Positions 1 through 9,089 of a stretch of DNA of 36,624 nt are shown piece by piece. The notes beneath the pieces are model-generated. The model did not search any database and was not told the origin of the DNA. It saw only the letters and a list, made by a program, of their open reading frames with translations. Both the position numbers and the translations under genes were made by a program. Position 1 is the first letter of the stretch. Each line of letters begins with the position of its first letter. This DNA comes from an uncultured Alistipes sp. (lineage in GTDB: Bacteria; Bacteroidota; Bacteroidia; Bacteroidales; Rikenellaceae): assembly GCA_900770635.1 (NCBI GenBank), contig CAAGLB010000079.1:1-36624 (forward strand), read 5' to 3'.

Positions 1-71
1 CCCCCTCAGGGGCTCGAACCCTGGACCCCAACATTAAGAGTGTCGTGCTCTACCAACTGAGCTAAAGAGGC
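1..71 (-). tRNA. tRNA-Lys (anticodon CTT), 3' end cut off
   Basis: Read on the minus strand, the sequence folds as a cloverleaf: acceptor strand GCCTCTT, D stem GCTC/GAGC, anticodon stem CGACA/TGTTG around the loop CTCTTAA (anticodon CTT, lysine), and T stem CAGGG/CCCTG around TTCGAGC. The 3' acceptor strand AGGGGG reaches position 1, so the last paired base, the discriminator and CCA lie outside the window. A good promoter sits just upstream. Confidence 0.95.
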
Positions 72-97
72 ATTTGCTATCTTTTCGATTGCGAGTG

Positions 98-129
98 CAA
101 AGATAAGACACTTTTTTTAATCTACCAAA
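98..129 (-). promoter_or_regulatory. Bacteroidota-type promoter of the tRNA-Lys gene
   Basis: On the minus strand, TTTG (126-129), a 20-base spacer and TATCTTTG (98-105) match the TTTG-N19/20-TAnnTTTG consensus. The -7 element ends 26 bases before the mature tRNA 5' end at 71. Confidence 0.8.
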
Positions 130-170
130 CTTTTTATGAAAAAAATTACAACTTTTTTTACTTAAAATTT

Positions 171-704
171 TTACATACTACCCAATGCGCTATATATCAG
201 CACGTTACGCAAAAGCGTAAAAACGTGAGAAAAATCACTTCTTTTGCCATAATCTATCAAATCCACCGTAGAATCATCTTTTGTCCCGCAATCGTAGCAC
301 ACCACAATCAACAACAAACACAACAAAAACACGCCATCGTTAATCTCATAACGCCACTTGCCATCCTTACCACGCTCCACAGCATCATGGTAGGAAGCAT
401 CCATCTCGGGGGTGATGAGAGAATTTTTTGCCCCAATCTTTGGATTTTGAAAATTTTGTATTATATTTGAAGTAGATATAAGTCTTGGATTACTGAGGGC
501 TTCCGCATTTAGTGCGGAGTGGTGCAGATAATCCAAGGCTTTTTCTTTGTCAATATATGTAGCCAAACCCCTATTAAACCAATCTACAATATTATCATCA
601 CCCTTGCCAAATACTGTCGCAGCTATATCGAAGTCGATATCTTCTCTCTTACCAACATTTAATGAAACGAGAAAGTTCCCATCTTTTGTAGTTAACTCTG
701 TCAA
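171..704 (-). pseudogene. Remnant of a mobile-element large polyvalent protein, with internal deletion
   Basis: An open frame of 177 codons starting only at a TTG. Residues 1-25 (TELTTKDGNFLVSLNVG) and about 85-112 (NPKIGAKNSLITPEMDASY, then DAVERG) resemble the very large multi-domain 'polyvalent' proteins of Bacteroidota conjugative elements and phages, as I recall them. There, PEMDA..AV.RGD is normally followed by a long methionine-rich helix. Here DAVERG runs directly into KDGKWRYEI, a motif of another part of those proteins, which suggests an in-frame deletion. The C-terminal part is a hydrophobic segment (FLLCLLLIVVCY) and an unrelated tail. An ATG at 719-721 opens a different frame that stops after six codons, so a frameshift at the 5' end is also likely. 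The gene is AT-rich and lies next to a tRNA. Loss of function is inferred. Confidence 0.6.
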
Positions 705-766
705 TACAGATCTATTTTCATCTTACTATACATACTTAAACCACACATATAAATAAGGAGTAATTA

Positions 767-798
767 TTTGGAGTTAACGTAAAAAATCACTACCTTTG
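767..798 (+). promoter_or_regulatory. Bacteroidota-type promoter for the WG/LRR cluster
   Basis: TTTG at 767-770, a 20-base spacer and TACCTTTG at 791-798 match TTTG-N20-TAnnTTTG. It lies about 60 bases upstream of the ATG at 860 and is the only strong match seen before the three-gene plus-strand cluster. Confidence 0.75.
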
Positions 799-859
799 GA
801 CGATTAATGTGCATCTCCAAACAAGGGGCACAACACAAACAACCATCATACTATTAAAA

Positions 860-3190
860 ATGAAGAAGATTTATCTTACACTGCTTGCCATGCTCATGGT
901 TGTCTGCGCTGCTGCGCAGTCGCCACGTGCTGTGATCAAGAGCATTGTGGAGGGTAAGGATAGTGCGGAGGTTGAGAGTTGCTTCATAAAGATTGAGTAC
1001 AAGGTGCGTGAGAACATGCCAGAGATGTATGCCTTGGCCGACGCCATGCGCTATAGCACCGACTATCGCAACGACGAGGATAGGATACACGCATACGAGC
1101 TACTGGCCGAATACATCGACCAGATACGCTCATCGTCGAATAGCGAGAAGGTGCTCAAGGGCATAAGCATAACAATCGACGACATAATTCGTGACATCGA
1201 GCAGAAGTCATTCGAGGCGGTAGTGGCCAAGAACGACAAGGCCACATATCGCACCTACATAGCATTGGCCGAGAGGGCTGGACACAGCCTAAAATGGGAT
1301 ATTGAGGCAAACTTCGAGCGTTGTGCGTGCGAGATTGCTGTTAGCGAAAATAGTGTCGAAGCGTGCAACGACTTTCTCGAGGAGTTTGGATCTACTCAGT
1401 CGGCTGAGCAGATACGCAACCTACGTAGAAAGCTCCTCTACGAACAGGCGATGATGACCGAGGATGAGGATATATTGAAGCAGTTTATCGACGACCCATA
1501 CTTCAAGGATGACAAGCTTATGAGCGATGTCAAGGTACGCCTCATGAATATCATCGGCAAGCGCATCGAAAGTTCGCAGAATATCGAAGAGATGCGTGAG
1601 TTCATAAGCACATATCCGAGCTACAGCCGCATAGCCACCATCAAGCAGAAGATGGCGACAATAGAGTATCCTACCATTGAGGATAGCCCCGAGTCGCTTG
1701 CACGATTCATTAAGTATTATGGCAAAGACCTTAATGAGAGTAGAGATGCACGCCGACGCATGCAGGTATTCAACCTCATTGAGCGATGCAGCATTGCTGA
1801 GATATTCCAGTACCTCAGAGGCGAGAGAATAGTATCTAATGGCGAGGAGATCACATCTATTGGCTACGACCGCCACTACCCTCGCATGCAGCGAGCAATA
1901 GCTCAAAAGCATGGATACATAATACTCTCGCAAGACATCACCAAGGTGGAGTTGATTCGCTTCTGCACACTCGACGGCAAGGTAGGATTTTTCAACCAGG
2001 CAGGCAAGGTCGTCGTTGAGCCTCAGTTCGACTTGCACAAAGGTGGAAACCCCAACCCCGAGATTCCGAGCGTCGACGAAAGAGATATATTTGAGTGCAC
2101 CATAGAGCGAAAAATTGCATTGGTCAAGCAGGGTGACAAATTTGGTGTGATAGACAACACGGGCAAAATTATTGTCCCTGCCAACTATAAACACGTCTGG
2201 TTTCTCAGCAACGACATCATTTGTGCCAAGGAGGCAACGGAGAACACAAATGGCACGATAACATATTCGTGTGACGTCTACAACAAGAGCTACGGAAATG
2301 TAGTACAGCGAGATTACAGAACAGGATTTGGTGGCGACTTCTACAACTGGGATGTCACATGGTTCAAAGGTGCAAGGGTTGAGTTTAAGGATATCATCTC
2401 AAGCGACATAAGCGACATTGGAAAGAAAAACTTGTACATAGATGGCAGCTTCAAGCCATGTAATCCAGTATGGGGTGGATGCTACGAACTTACATCGCAG
2501 TATCGATGGATGATGGACTCCAACGATGGCAATACGGATGATCGTAATACTCCTACATGGTTTATTTCGCAGAGCGGCGGACTAACAAGAATTGGCATAT
2601 ACCTTCCCAGCAAGGAGAACATTAAGGTTATCTATGATAACGTCATTATGGTTGACCAGGCATCGGGTGATGGCAACTTCACGAAGCGAATTTACAACCT
2701 GTCATACAGCAGCAACAACAATGACAAGGATAATGTCAAGACAATGACTGAGAGGGATTTCTCAAATGTGTTGCCCATAAGCGAGGGCCTTATCTTGGTT
2801 CAGTATAACGATAGTAATGGCTACTGGGGATTTGTCAGTAGAACCTTCGAAGATAAGATTACAGATAGCTACAACTATGCCTCAAGTTTTAGTTGCGGCA
2901 GAGCGGCTGTAAGACAAGGCAACAAGGCCTATCTCATTGACAAAGATGGTAAAATACAGAGTCGCATCTACGACTACATAGTGCCCTTGGAGGGATATAG
3001 AGGTCTGTTCAAGGTTATGAAAGATGGTAAATATGGTATCGTCGACGCAAACGATGATATAGTTGTAGATATTAGCCACGATTTGAAGGAACAAAAGGGT
3101 TACCAGGAGACCACCCTTAATGCGATAAAGTGCGAACACGGAGTTATTGAGTGGAAAGACGGCAAAACCCAAATTTTTGAAATACAATAG
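860..3190 (+). CDS. Secreted WG-repeat protein (776 aa)
   Basis: The start is the ATG at 860, which opens a standard Sec signal peptide (MKKIYLTLLAMLMVVCAAAQ, predicted cleavage after AAAQ). The upstream in-frame GTG at 809 would bury it. Residues 20-300 are helical and rich in E, K and R, probably TPR-like. WG/KWG-type beta-repeats follow: about 365-395 (GKVGFFNQAGKVVVEPQFD), about 424-445 (DKFGVIDNTGKIIVPANY), and three near the end (YWGFVS about 654, AYLIDKDGKI about 687, GKYGIVDANDDIVVD about 722). WG repeats form beta-propeller-like modules whose ligands are mostly unknown. It is a clear paralogue of the gene at 6837 and is followed after 44 bases by an LRR gene. A surface or periplasmic role is inferred; the function is not known. 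Confidence 0.85.
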   Translation: MKKIYLTLLAMLMVVCAAAQSPRAVIKSIVEGKDSAEVESCFIKIEYKVRENMPEMYALADAMRYSTDYRNDEDRIHAYELLAEYIDQIRSSSNSEKVLKGISITIDDIIRDIEQKSFEAVVAKNDKATYRTYIALAERAGHSLKWDIEANFERCACEIAVSENSVEACNDFLEEFGSTQSAEQIRNLRRKLLYEQAMMTEDEDILKQFIDDPYFKDDKLMSDVKVRLMNIIGKRIESSQNIEEMREFISTYPSYSRIATIKQKMATIEYPTIEDSPESLARFIKYYGKDLNESRDARRRMQVFNLIERCSIAEIFQYLRGERIVSNGEEITSIGYDRHYPRMQRAIAQKHGYIILSQDITKVELIRFCTLDGKVGFFNQAGKVVVEPQFDLHKGGNPNPEIPSVDERDIFECTIERKIALVKQGDKFGVIDNTGKIIVPANYKHVWFLSNDIICAKEATENTNGTITYSCDVYNKSYGNVVQRDYRTGFGGDFYNWDVTWFKGARVEFKDIISSDISDIGKKNLYIDGSFKPCNPVWGGCYELTSQYRWMMDSNDGNTDDRNTPTWFISQSGGLTRIGIYLPSKENIKVIYDNVIMVDQASGDGNFTKRIYNLSYSSNNNDKDNVKTMTERDFSNVLPISEGLILVQYNDSNGYWGFVSRTFEDKITDSYNYASSFSCGRAAVRQGNKAYLIDKDGKIQSRIYDYIVPLEGYRGLFKVMKDGKYGIVDANDDIVVDISHDLKEQKGYQETTLNAIKCEHGVIEWKDGKTQIFEIQ

Positions 3191-3234
3191 CATAGAGGCT
3201 AACACAACGACCTAATAATTGACAAACACCAAAC

Positions 3235-6200
3235 ATGAAGCGCTACATACTAACACTATACACATTGCTTGCAGCAACATTCTCAGCAGTTGCACAATGC
3301 CCCGACAACGAACTATGGTATTCGACAACCGACAATCGCTATGCCAACAGCTACAATTTCGAGCAATGTAACCTTATCGCACACAGCTACGAAAATGGCA
3401 TATACGTAGTTCAGATACATCTGCCCTGGCAACTATTCTCGTTTAGCCACTCGGCCAACCTTCAAAGCGTAATAATGCCTGAGGGTATGACCACTATTGG
3501 TGACTCCGCATTTTCATACTGCTCAGCTCTCGAGGAAGTCACCCTGCCACAGAGCATAACAGCTATTGGCAACTCGGCCTTTGCCGAGTGCACCAGCCTA
3601 AGCCAGCTCACCCTTCCAGACAACCTGGCAGAGATTGGTGCGCAGGCATTTTCCAACTGTGCGAGTCTAAGCAAGATAGTCGTTCCCAGCTGCGTCACCG
3701 AGATTAAGGATGCTACGTTTTATAGCTGCGACAATCTCGAGGAGGTAATACTTCCCGAGGGTGTCACACGAATTGGAGAGCAGGCTTTTCAAGATTGCCA
3801 GAACCTCAACAAAATCACCTTGCCAAGTAGCATCACCGAGATTCACAACTACGCCTTTCAGCGCTGCTATGGTCTCAAAGAGATAGTTCTGCCAGATAGC
3901 CTAACCACCATTGGCAACTACGCATTCACCGAGTGTAACAACCTACGACATATCGCCATACCACAGCATGTCACCTCCATTGGCGAGAGTGCCTTTCATG
4001 GTTGCGAGGCACTAACGTCGGCAACTATACCCGAGGGTGTCGTCGAGATTAAGAATTTCGCATTCGGCAAATGTGCCGCCTTGGAGAGCATCACCATTCC
4101 TGGCAGCGTGGAGAAGATATGGGAGTACGCATTTTGGGGCTGCACAAACCTAAAAAGCCTAACCATAGGTTGCGACATTGAACTCATCAGCTCGGAGATA
4201 CTCAAAGGCATCGAGAGCCTAACGCTCCTCGACAGTGCAACAATCAGCCAGAGTGCTATTGCCGAGTGTGTAAACCTCAAAAGCATAAGCGGCAAATATG
4301 CCTCGGAGGATGGCATGAGCATAATTTTGGATGGCAAGCTCATAGCATTTGTTGGCAAGAATGTTGACGAGTACATCATTCCTGAGGGTGTCACAGCCAT
4401 TGGCGAACGTGTCTTTGCGGGTTGCACCACACTTAGCCACATAATAATCCCTAGCAGTGTGACAGAGATTGGCGCCAACGCCTTTAAAGATTGTAGCGGT
4501 CTGCGTAAGCTGACATTAGGATGCGACATCACGCTTATTGACAGCACCGTGCGTAGCAACATCGAGGAGGTAGTACTCTTGGAGAGCATTACTACACTTG
4601 GCGACAGAGCCTTCTTCGGCTTCAACAAGCTCGCCACAGCAACACTTCCAAGCAGCATCGTTCAGGTGTCGGAGTGGGCATTCGACGGATGCGCCAACCT
4701 TAGAGCTATGAATGTCGGCTGCGACCTATCACTCGTCAACCATGACCACGTCAAACTTTTGGAGAGTGTCACAATCCTCGAGGGTGTTAGTGCCATAGGT
4801 AACGGTTGGTTTGAGGGATGCACTAACCTAAGAGAGGTAACCATCCCAAGCAGTGTAACAGCCATCGGCGACATAGCATTCATGGGGTGCGAGAGCCTCG
4901 AGAGCGTGGCTATGGGCGAGGGTGTAAGCACCATCGGCAGCATGGCATTTGCTGGTTGTAAGTCGCTGCAAAGCATCACCCTTCCCGACAGCATAGCCGA
5001 CATCGGCTCTATGGCATTCTCGGATTGCGCCCTTCTTACTAAGTTCGAAAGTAAGTATGCATCGGAGGATGGCCGCAGCATAATCATCGACGGAAAGTTT
5101 GCGGCATGCATCACCGACGGCATCACCGACTACACCATTCCAGACAATGTCACAAAGATAGGCAATGGCCTGTTTAAGGGCTGCCCTACACTCCATACGC
5201 TAACCATCCCTGGCAGCGTAACCGAGATTGGCAACAACGCATTCACCGAGTGTGGCAACCTTAATATTATAAATATAGGTTGCGACCTTGCGCTACTCGA
5301 CAAACAAGCACTCGCCAATGCCACAAACATCACCCTGCTCGAGGGCGTGAGTACAATTCCCGAGCGAGTGTTCGAGGCATGCGCAAACCTTGAGGAGATA
5401 ACCCTACCCCACACCATCAGCGAGGTGTCGGAATGGGCATTTATAGGATGCAGCAACCTACGCACCATAAACGTTGGTTGCGACCTTGCGCTCATCGACA
5501 ATATTGCCGTTGAGGGCATCAAGAACATAACACTTCTCGAGAGTGCCACAATCAGCAGCAACACATTCTTGGGCTACAATAGCCTTATGTCGTTCCGAGG
5601 CAAGTATGCCACCAAAGATGGCAAATGTCTTATTGCCGACGGCGCCATCGTCGCATTCCTTGCAACAGGCATTACAGGCTACACCATTCCTGAGGGCACT
5701 ACCGAGATACGTGAAAACACATTTACAGGTAGTGCAACGCTGCAAAGCATCAGCATACCAAGCAGCGTAACTAAGATTGCTGCAAACGCCTTTGATGGTT
5801 GCGACAACCTTGCATACATGACCATAGGCTGCGATATAAGCCTTATTGGCATCAACACGCTCAAAAACCTGCAAAGCATAACTCTGCTCGATGAGGCTAT
5901 CGTTAGCGAAAGCTCGTTCGACGAGTGCCAGAACCTCGAAGCATTTATCGGCAAGCACTCATCGGAGGATGGCCGCTGCCTTATCATCGATGGTAAGCTG
6001 GTGAAATTCTTGTCGTACGACCTTACCGAGTATAGCATCCCTGAGGGCGTTACAGCATTGCGCGAGGGTGTGTTTGCTGGCTGCTCACACCTCGAGAAGC
6101 TAAGTATCCCAGGTAGCGTAACCGAGATGGGTAAGGGTGCATTCGACGGCTGCTCATCGCTTGGTGAGCTAAGCGTAGGATGCGACATTACGCTTATCGA

Positions 6201-6753
6201 CAAGACTATCATTAAGCAGTTGCATAGCATCAACCTCCAGGTATGGGTGTCAGGCATCACAGACAACACCTTTGCCGAGTGCTACAACCTATCGTCGTTC
6301 AGCGGCAAGTACGCCTCGGAAGATGGTCGTTGCCTCGTGATGAACGATCGCCTTGTAGCCTTTGCTTCGGCTGGACTGAGCGAGTACAACATCACAGCCC
6401 CTGTTACAACCATCGGCCCTTATGCATTCAGACACTGCACAGCGCTGCAACACATAGGCCTACCATCAACCTTGCAGAAGATTGAGGAGGGAGCATTTAG
6501 TGGCTGCTCATCACTTAGCGACATAACGATCCCTGAGGGTGTTGTAGAAATTGGCAACAATCCGTTTGACAAGTGTAAGAGCCTCACATGCATAGTATTC
6601 GAGTCGTTGACACCACCCGCAATCACCTCGTTGGGCAAGTTAAACGACAGCACAATGATCTATGTTGCAAAACCCGCCCTTCGCACATACCGCAAGGAGG
6701 AGGGTTGGAAAGACTACAAGCAGATAATCGAGGCTATTGCAACAGAGAAATAG
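3235..6753 (+). CDS. BspA-like leucine-rich-repeat surface protein (1172 aa)
   Basis: It has a signal peptide (MKRYILTLYTLLAATFSAVA, then QCPDNELWYSTT) followed by dozens of LRR_5/BspA-type repeats of about 23 residues with the pattern I.LP.SVT.IG..AF..C..L. Two other modules interrupt the LRR array: seven 'GCD(I/L).LI' units and five 'KYASEDGR.LIIDGK' units, each re-entering the LRR with a 'Y.IPEGVT.I' strand. The C-terminus has the usual BspA ending (ESLTPPAITSLG, a lone YVAKPALRTYR, then GWKDYKQI). BspA family proteins of Bacteroidota and oral spirochaetes bind host matrix proteins; that role is only by analogy here. No C-terminal sorting signal (T9SS or LPXTG) was seen. It lies between two WG-repeat genes and is probably co-transcribed with them. 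Confidence 0.9.
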   Translation: MKRYILTLYTLLAATFSAVAQCPDNELWYSTTDNRYANSYNFEQCNLIAHSYENGIYVVQIHLPWQLFSFSHSANLQSVIMPEGMTTIGDSAFSYCSALEEVTLPQSITAIGNSAFAECTSLSQLTLPDNLAEIGAQAFSNCASLSKIVVPSCVTEIKDATFYSCDNLEEVILPEGVTRIGEQAFQDCQNLNKITLPSSITEIHNYAFQRCYGLKEIVLPDSLTTIGNYAFTECNNLRHIAIPQHVTSIGESAFHGCEALTSATIPEGVVEIKNFAFGKCAALESITIPGSVEKIWEYAFWGCTNLKSLTIGCDIELISSEILKGIESLTLLDSATISQSAIAECVNLKSISGKYASEDGMSIILDGKLIAFVGKNVDEYIIPEGVTAIGERVFAGCTTLSHIIIPSSVTEIGANAFKDCSGLRKLTLGCDITLIDSTVRSNIEEVVLLESITTLGDRAFFGFNKLATATLPSSIVQVSEWAFDGCANLRAMNVGCDLSLVNHDHVKLLESVTILEGVSAIGNGWFEGCTNLREVTIPSSVTAIGDIAFMGCESLESVAMGEGVSTIGSMAFAGCKSLQSITLPDSIADIGSMAFSDCALLTKFESKYASEDGRSIIIDGKFAACITDGITDYTIPDNVTKIGNGLFKGCPTLHTLTIPGSVTEIGNNAFTECGNLNIINIGCDLALLDKQALANATNITLLEGVSTIPERVFEACANLEEITLPHTISEVSEWAFIGCSNLRTINVGCDLALIDNIAVEGIKNITLLESATISSNTFLGYNSLMSFRGKYATKDGKCLIADGAIVAFLATGITGYTIPEGTTEIRENTFTGSATLQSISIPSSVTKIAANAFDGCDNLAYMTIGCDISLIGINTLKNLQSITLLDEAIVSESSFDECQNLEAFIGKHSSEDGRCLIIDGKLVKFLSYDLTEYSIPEGVTALREGVFAGCSHLEKLSIPGSVTEMGKGAFDGCSSLGELSVGCDITLIDKTIIKQLHSINLQVWVSGITDNTFAECYNLSSFSGKYASEDGRCLVMNDRLVAFASAGLSEYNITAPVTTIGPYAFRHCTALQHIGLPSTLQKIEEGAFSGCSSLSDITIPEGVVEIGNNPFDKCKSLTCIVFESLTPPAITSLGKLNDSTMIYVAKPALRTYRKEEGWKDYKQIIEAIATEK

Positions 6754-6836
6754 CCGTAGCAGCGGGCATAGTCGAGCTAACCACACACGACGACACAACC
6801 ATCTGGGCAATATACAAACCTTTTAACTACACTATT

Positions 6837-8945
6837 ATGAAACGTTTAGCCATAGTCATATCGCTCCTTTTTGCTTCACAAACCATCATGGCTCAAAGTC
6901 CCAAAGCTGTTATCAAGGGGCTTAGCGAGAACGACATAATAGCCAACACCGAGCGATTGGAGAAGATTACCGACAAGGTGCGTGAGAAGATGCCCGAGAT
7001 GTGCTATTTGGCCGAGGCGGCACTCCTCAACATGCATGACCAGGTGGGCACGAACAAACTTGCAGGCTATGAAATATTGTCGGGACATATCGACGCCATA
7101 CGCTCGTCGGAAAATATCGAGAAGACGTTTAGTGGCCTCGACACCTCCCTCGAAGAGGTTATTACCACCATCGAGCAGGAGTCATTCGACTATCTCATGA
7201 CTCTCGACAGCGAGCGCAACTATGTGTTGTATATCAGCTGGGCGAAGCGAGGCAACCACCCCCAGCTTGCCAACATAGAGTCACGTCTAGAACACCTACG
7301 CTACAAAAACACCCTTGCAGGCAGCTCAGTGGAGGATTGCGACTTCTTTTTGAGCAACTACCCCGAGTCGAAATATCTGCAAGAGATATCGGAGCATCGC
7401 ACAACACTTCTCTACGACGAGGCAATGCGAAGCAACGACGAGGAGCTCATAGCTCACTTCATCGAGAGCTATGCCAACTACCACAACATAGAGCAGGCCA
7501 AGCAGCACCTCATGGCACTACGCTATGACCGCATATTCAACGCCAAGGTCACCAGCCTCGAACAGATGAAGTGGTTTGTTGAGCAATACCCCTCTCATCC
7601 CAACCTCGGCGCTATCAAGCAGCAGATGGCCGACATCGAGTTCGAGTCAGTGCCATCGACATGCGACTCGCTTATCGAGTTTATAAGCTACTACGGCGAT
7701 GTCGAGCAGCGTGCCGAGGCACAGCGCCGCCTACACCTTGCACGTGTTGTCGAGCAAGGCAACGTCCGTGATTTGGTCGAGTATGTCCGAGGCTATGGCT
7801 ACGATATCTTCTACTCGATGATGATTCGCAACATATATAAGCACTGCAAACGCTATATCGTAACTCCCGACATAACAGATGTCACCCTGCTGCGCTTTGC
7901 TACAGAGGATGGTCACATCGGATATATGGACCTCGATGGCAATGTTGTTATCGAGCCTATCTATGACGCTCGCACCGTAGACTTCGGCATTGGCAACTAC
8001 AACAACACTATGCTCTCGGAGTTTACCTCACGACGCAACTATGTGGCGCTATCGCTCAATGGTTGCTGGGGTGTGATCAACGATAAGGGCGAAAGCATCA
8101 TAGAGCATAAGTATCAGGCAATCACGATATTCAACAACCAGATTTATGCTGTGCCCGACATCCTTGCTGGCGAGTCAGCAAATTTCGATGTCATTGCCTA
8201 TGTGTGCGACGTGTATAGCCCCAACGGCAAGCTCGTGGCTCGTAGCGAGACAACAGAGTGGGATGATGTACTACCCTACCGAGCCTTTGTTGGCAACGAC
8301 GGCATTCGTCGTGGAACGTACATCTCGCCAAAATACTGCTACGACATGCGTGATGGCATCTCCCAGATTATCAACCTCGAGGGTGATTGCTACGAGTGCG
8401 ACTGGAAAATTGTGTCGGGCATCACCGACAACATTGCCATCGTCGAGGTGGACGATAATGGTGGCACAAAGCGCTACTTCGCAAATCTCGACACACGCAC
8501 GCTCATCCAGGAGTCGCCATATAGTAAGGTCTACCCCATGAGCTGCGGTCGTGCTGCGGTATATGTCGAGGGCAAGGGCTATGGCTTCATCGACGAGAAT
8601 TTGAAGCTAACGATTCCTGCACAGTATAATCTCGACAAAGCCACAAAGTTTAATTGCGGACTTATGGTTGTGCGCAACGACGATAACACATACAGCTTGA
8701 TAAACACCAATGGCGAGGCGCTGTTTACCACACAGAGCATAATCGAGGACATCAGCGCAGGCATGGGCGATGAGTTCAACCAGGTGGGATTGTTCATGCT
8801 CAGCAATGGCAACATATACACCATCATCGACACAACAGGCTCGATATTAGCCACCGTCAAGTCGCGATTTAAGCCAGAGGTTCGTGGCATCGAGGTTTAC
8901 TCGAGCGAAAAGCAGCGAGTAGCACTAAAATTCGAAAGCCATTAG
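6837..8945 (+). CDS. Secreted WG-repeat protein, paralogue of the 860 gene (702 aa)
   Basis: The open frame begins at 6588 inside the preceding LRR gene, but the ATG at 6837 starts a clean signal peptide (MKRLAIVISLLFASQTIMAQ). The mature start SPKAVIKGLSENDI aligns with SPRAVIKSIVEGKDS of the 860 gene, and both share KVREKMPEM / KVRENMPEM and a helical region to about residue 340. WG repeats follow at about 359 (HIGYMDLDGNVVIEPIYD), 408 (CWGVINDKGESIIEHKY), 580 (GYGFIDENLKLTIPAQYN) and 615. The gene begins 83 bases after the LRR stop, with no strong promoter of its own, so it is probably the third gene of an operon ending at the hairpin at 9004. Function unknown. Confidence 0.85.
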   Translation: MKRLAIVISLLFASQTIMAQSPKAVIKGLSENDIIANTERLEKITDKVREKMPEMCYLAEAALLNMHDQVGTNKLAGYEILSGHIDAIRSSENIEKTFSGLDTSLEEVITTIEQESFDYLMTLDSERNYVLYISWAKRGNHPQLANIESRLEHLRYKNTLAGSSVEDCDFFLSNYPESKYLQEISEHRTTLLYDEAMRSNDEELIAHFIESYANYHNIEQAKQHLMALRYDRIFNAKVTSLEQMKWFVEQYPSHPNLGAIKQQMADIEFESVPSTCDSLIEFISYYGDVEQRAEAQRRLHLARVVEQGNVRDLVEYVRGYGYDIFYSMMIRNIYKHCKRYIVTPDITDVTLLRFATEDGHIGYMDLDGNVVIEPIYDARTVDFGIGNYNNTMLSEFTSRRNYVALSLNGCWGVINDKGESIIEHKYQAITIFNNQIYAVPDILAGESANFDVIAYVCDVYSPNGKLVARSETTEWDDVLPYRAFVGNDGIRRGTYISPKYCYDMRDGISQIINLEGDCYECDWKIVSGITDNIAIVEVDDNGGTKRYFANLDTRTLIQESPYSKVYPMSCGRAAVYVEGKGYGFIDENLKLTIPAQYNLDKATKFNCGLMVVRNDDNTYSLINTNGEALFTTQSIIEDISAGMGDEFNQVGLFMLSNGNIYTIIDTTGSILATVKSRFKPEVRGIEVYSSEKQRVALKFESH

Positions 8946-9003
8946 AAGATAGCGCAAAGAGCTATTCACCTTCCGCAAAACAAGAGTTGCAGAGTATAAA
9001 CAT

Positions 9004-9038
9004 GAGAGGGTGTCCACCGTTTGGTTGGACACCCTCTC
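9004..9038. terminator. 13-bp hairpin between convergent genes
   Basis: GAGAGGGTGTCCA (9004-9016) pairs perfectly with 9026-9038 around a 9-base loop. It lies between the plus-strand WG gene (stop 8945) and the minus-strand lipoprotein gene (stop 9090), so it may serve both. The T-run after it is weak (GTTATT). Confidence 0.7.
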
Positions 9039-9089
9039 GTTATTAAGAAGTTAGACCGCTTCACTTTTTAGGCGGCAACTAAACACCCT

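Noticed and set aside
225..756. Plus-strand open frames opposite the mobile-element remnant
   Set aside because: The minus-strand translation carries recognisable family motifs; the plus-strand ones do not.
4400..5000. Roughly 69-base periodicity as a DNA tandem repeat or CRISPR
   Set aside because: It follows the 23-residue protein repeat exactly, with synonymous drift, so it is coding periodicity.
3462..6653. Long antisense open frames across the first LRR gene (and similarly 24701-27583)
   Set aside because: They are shadows: the regular codon pattern of the LRR repeats suppresses stops on the other strand, and the translations are low-complexity without signals or motifs.
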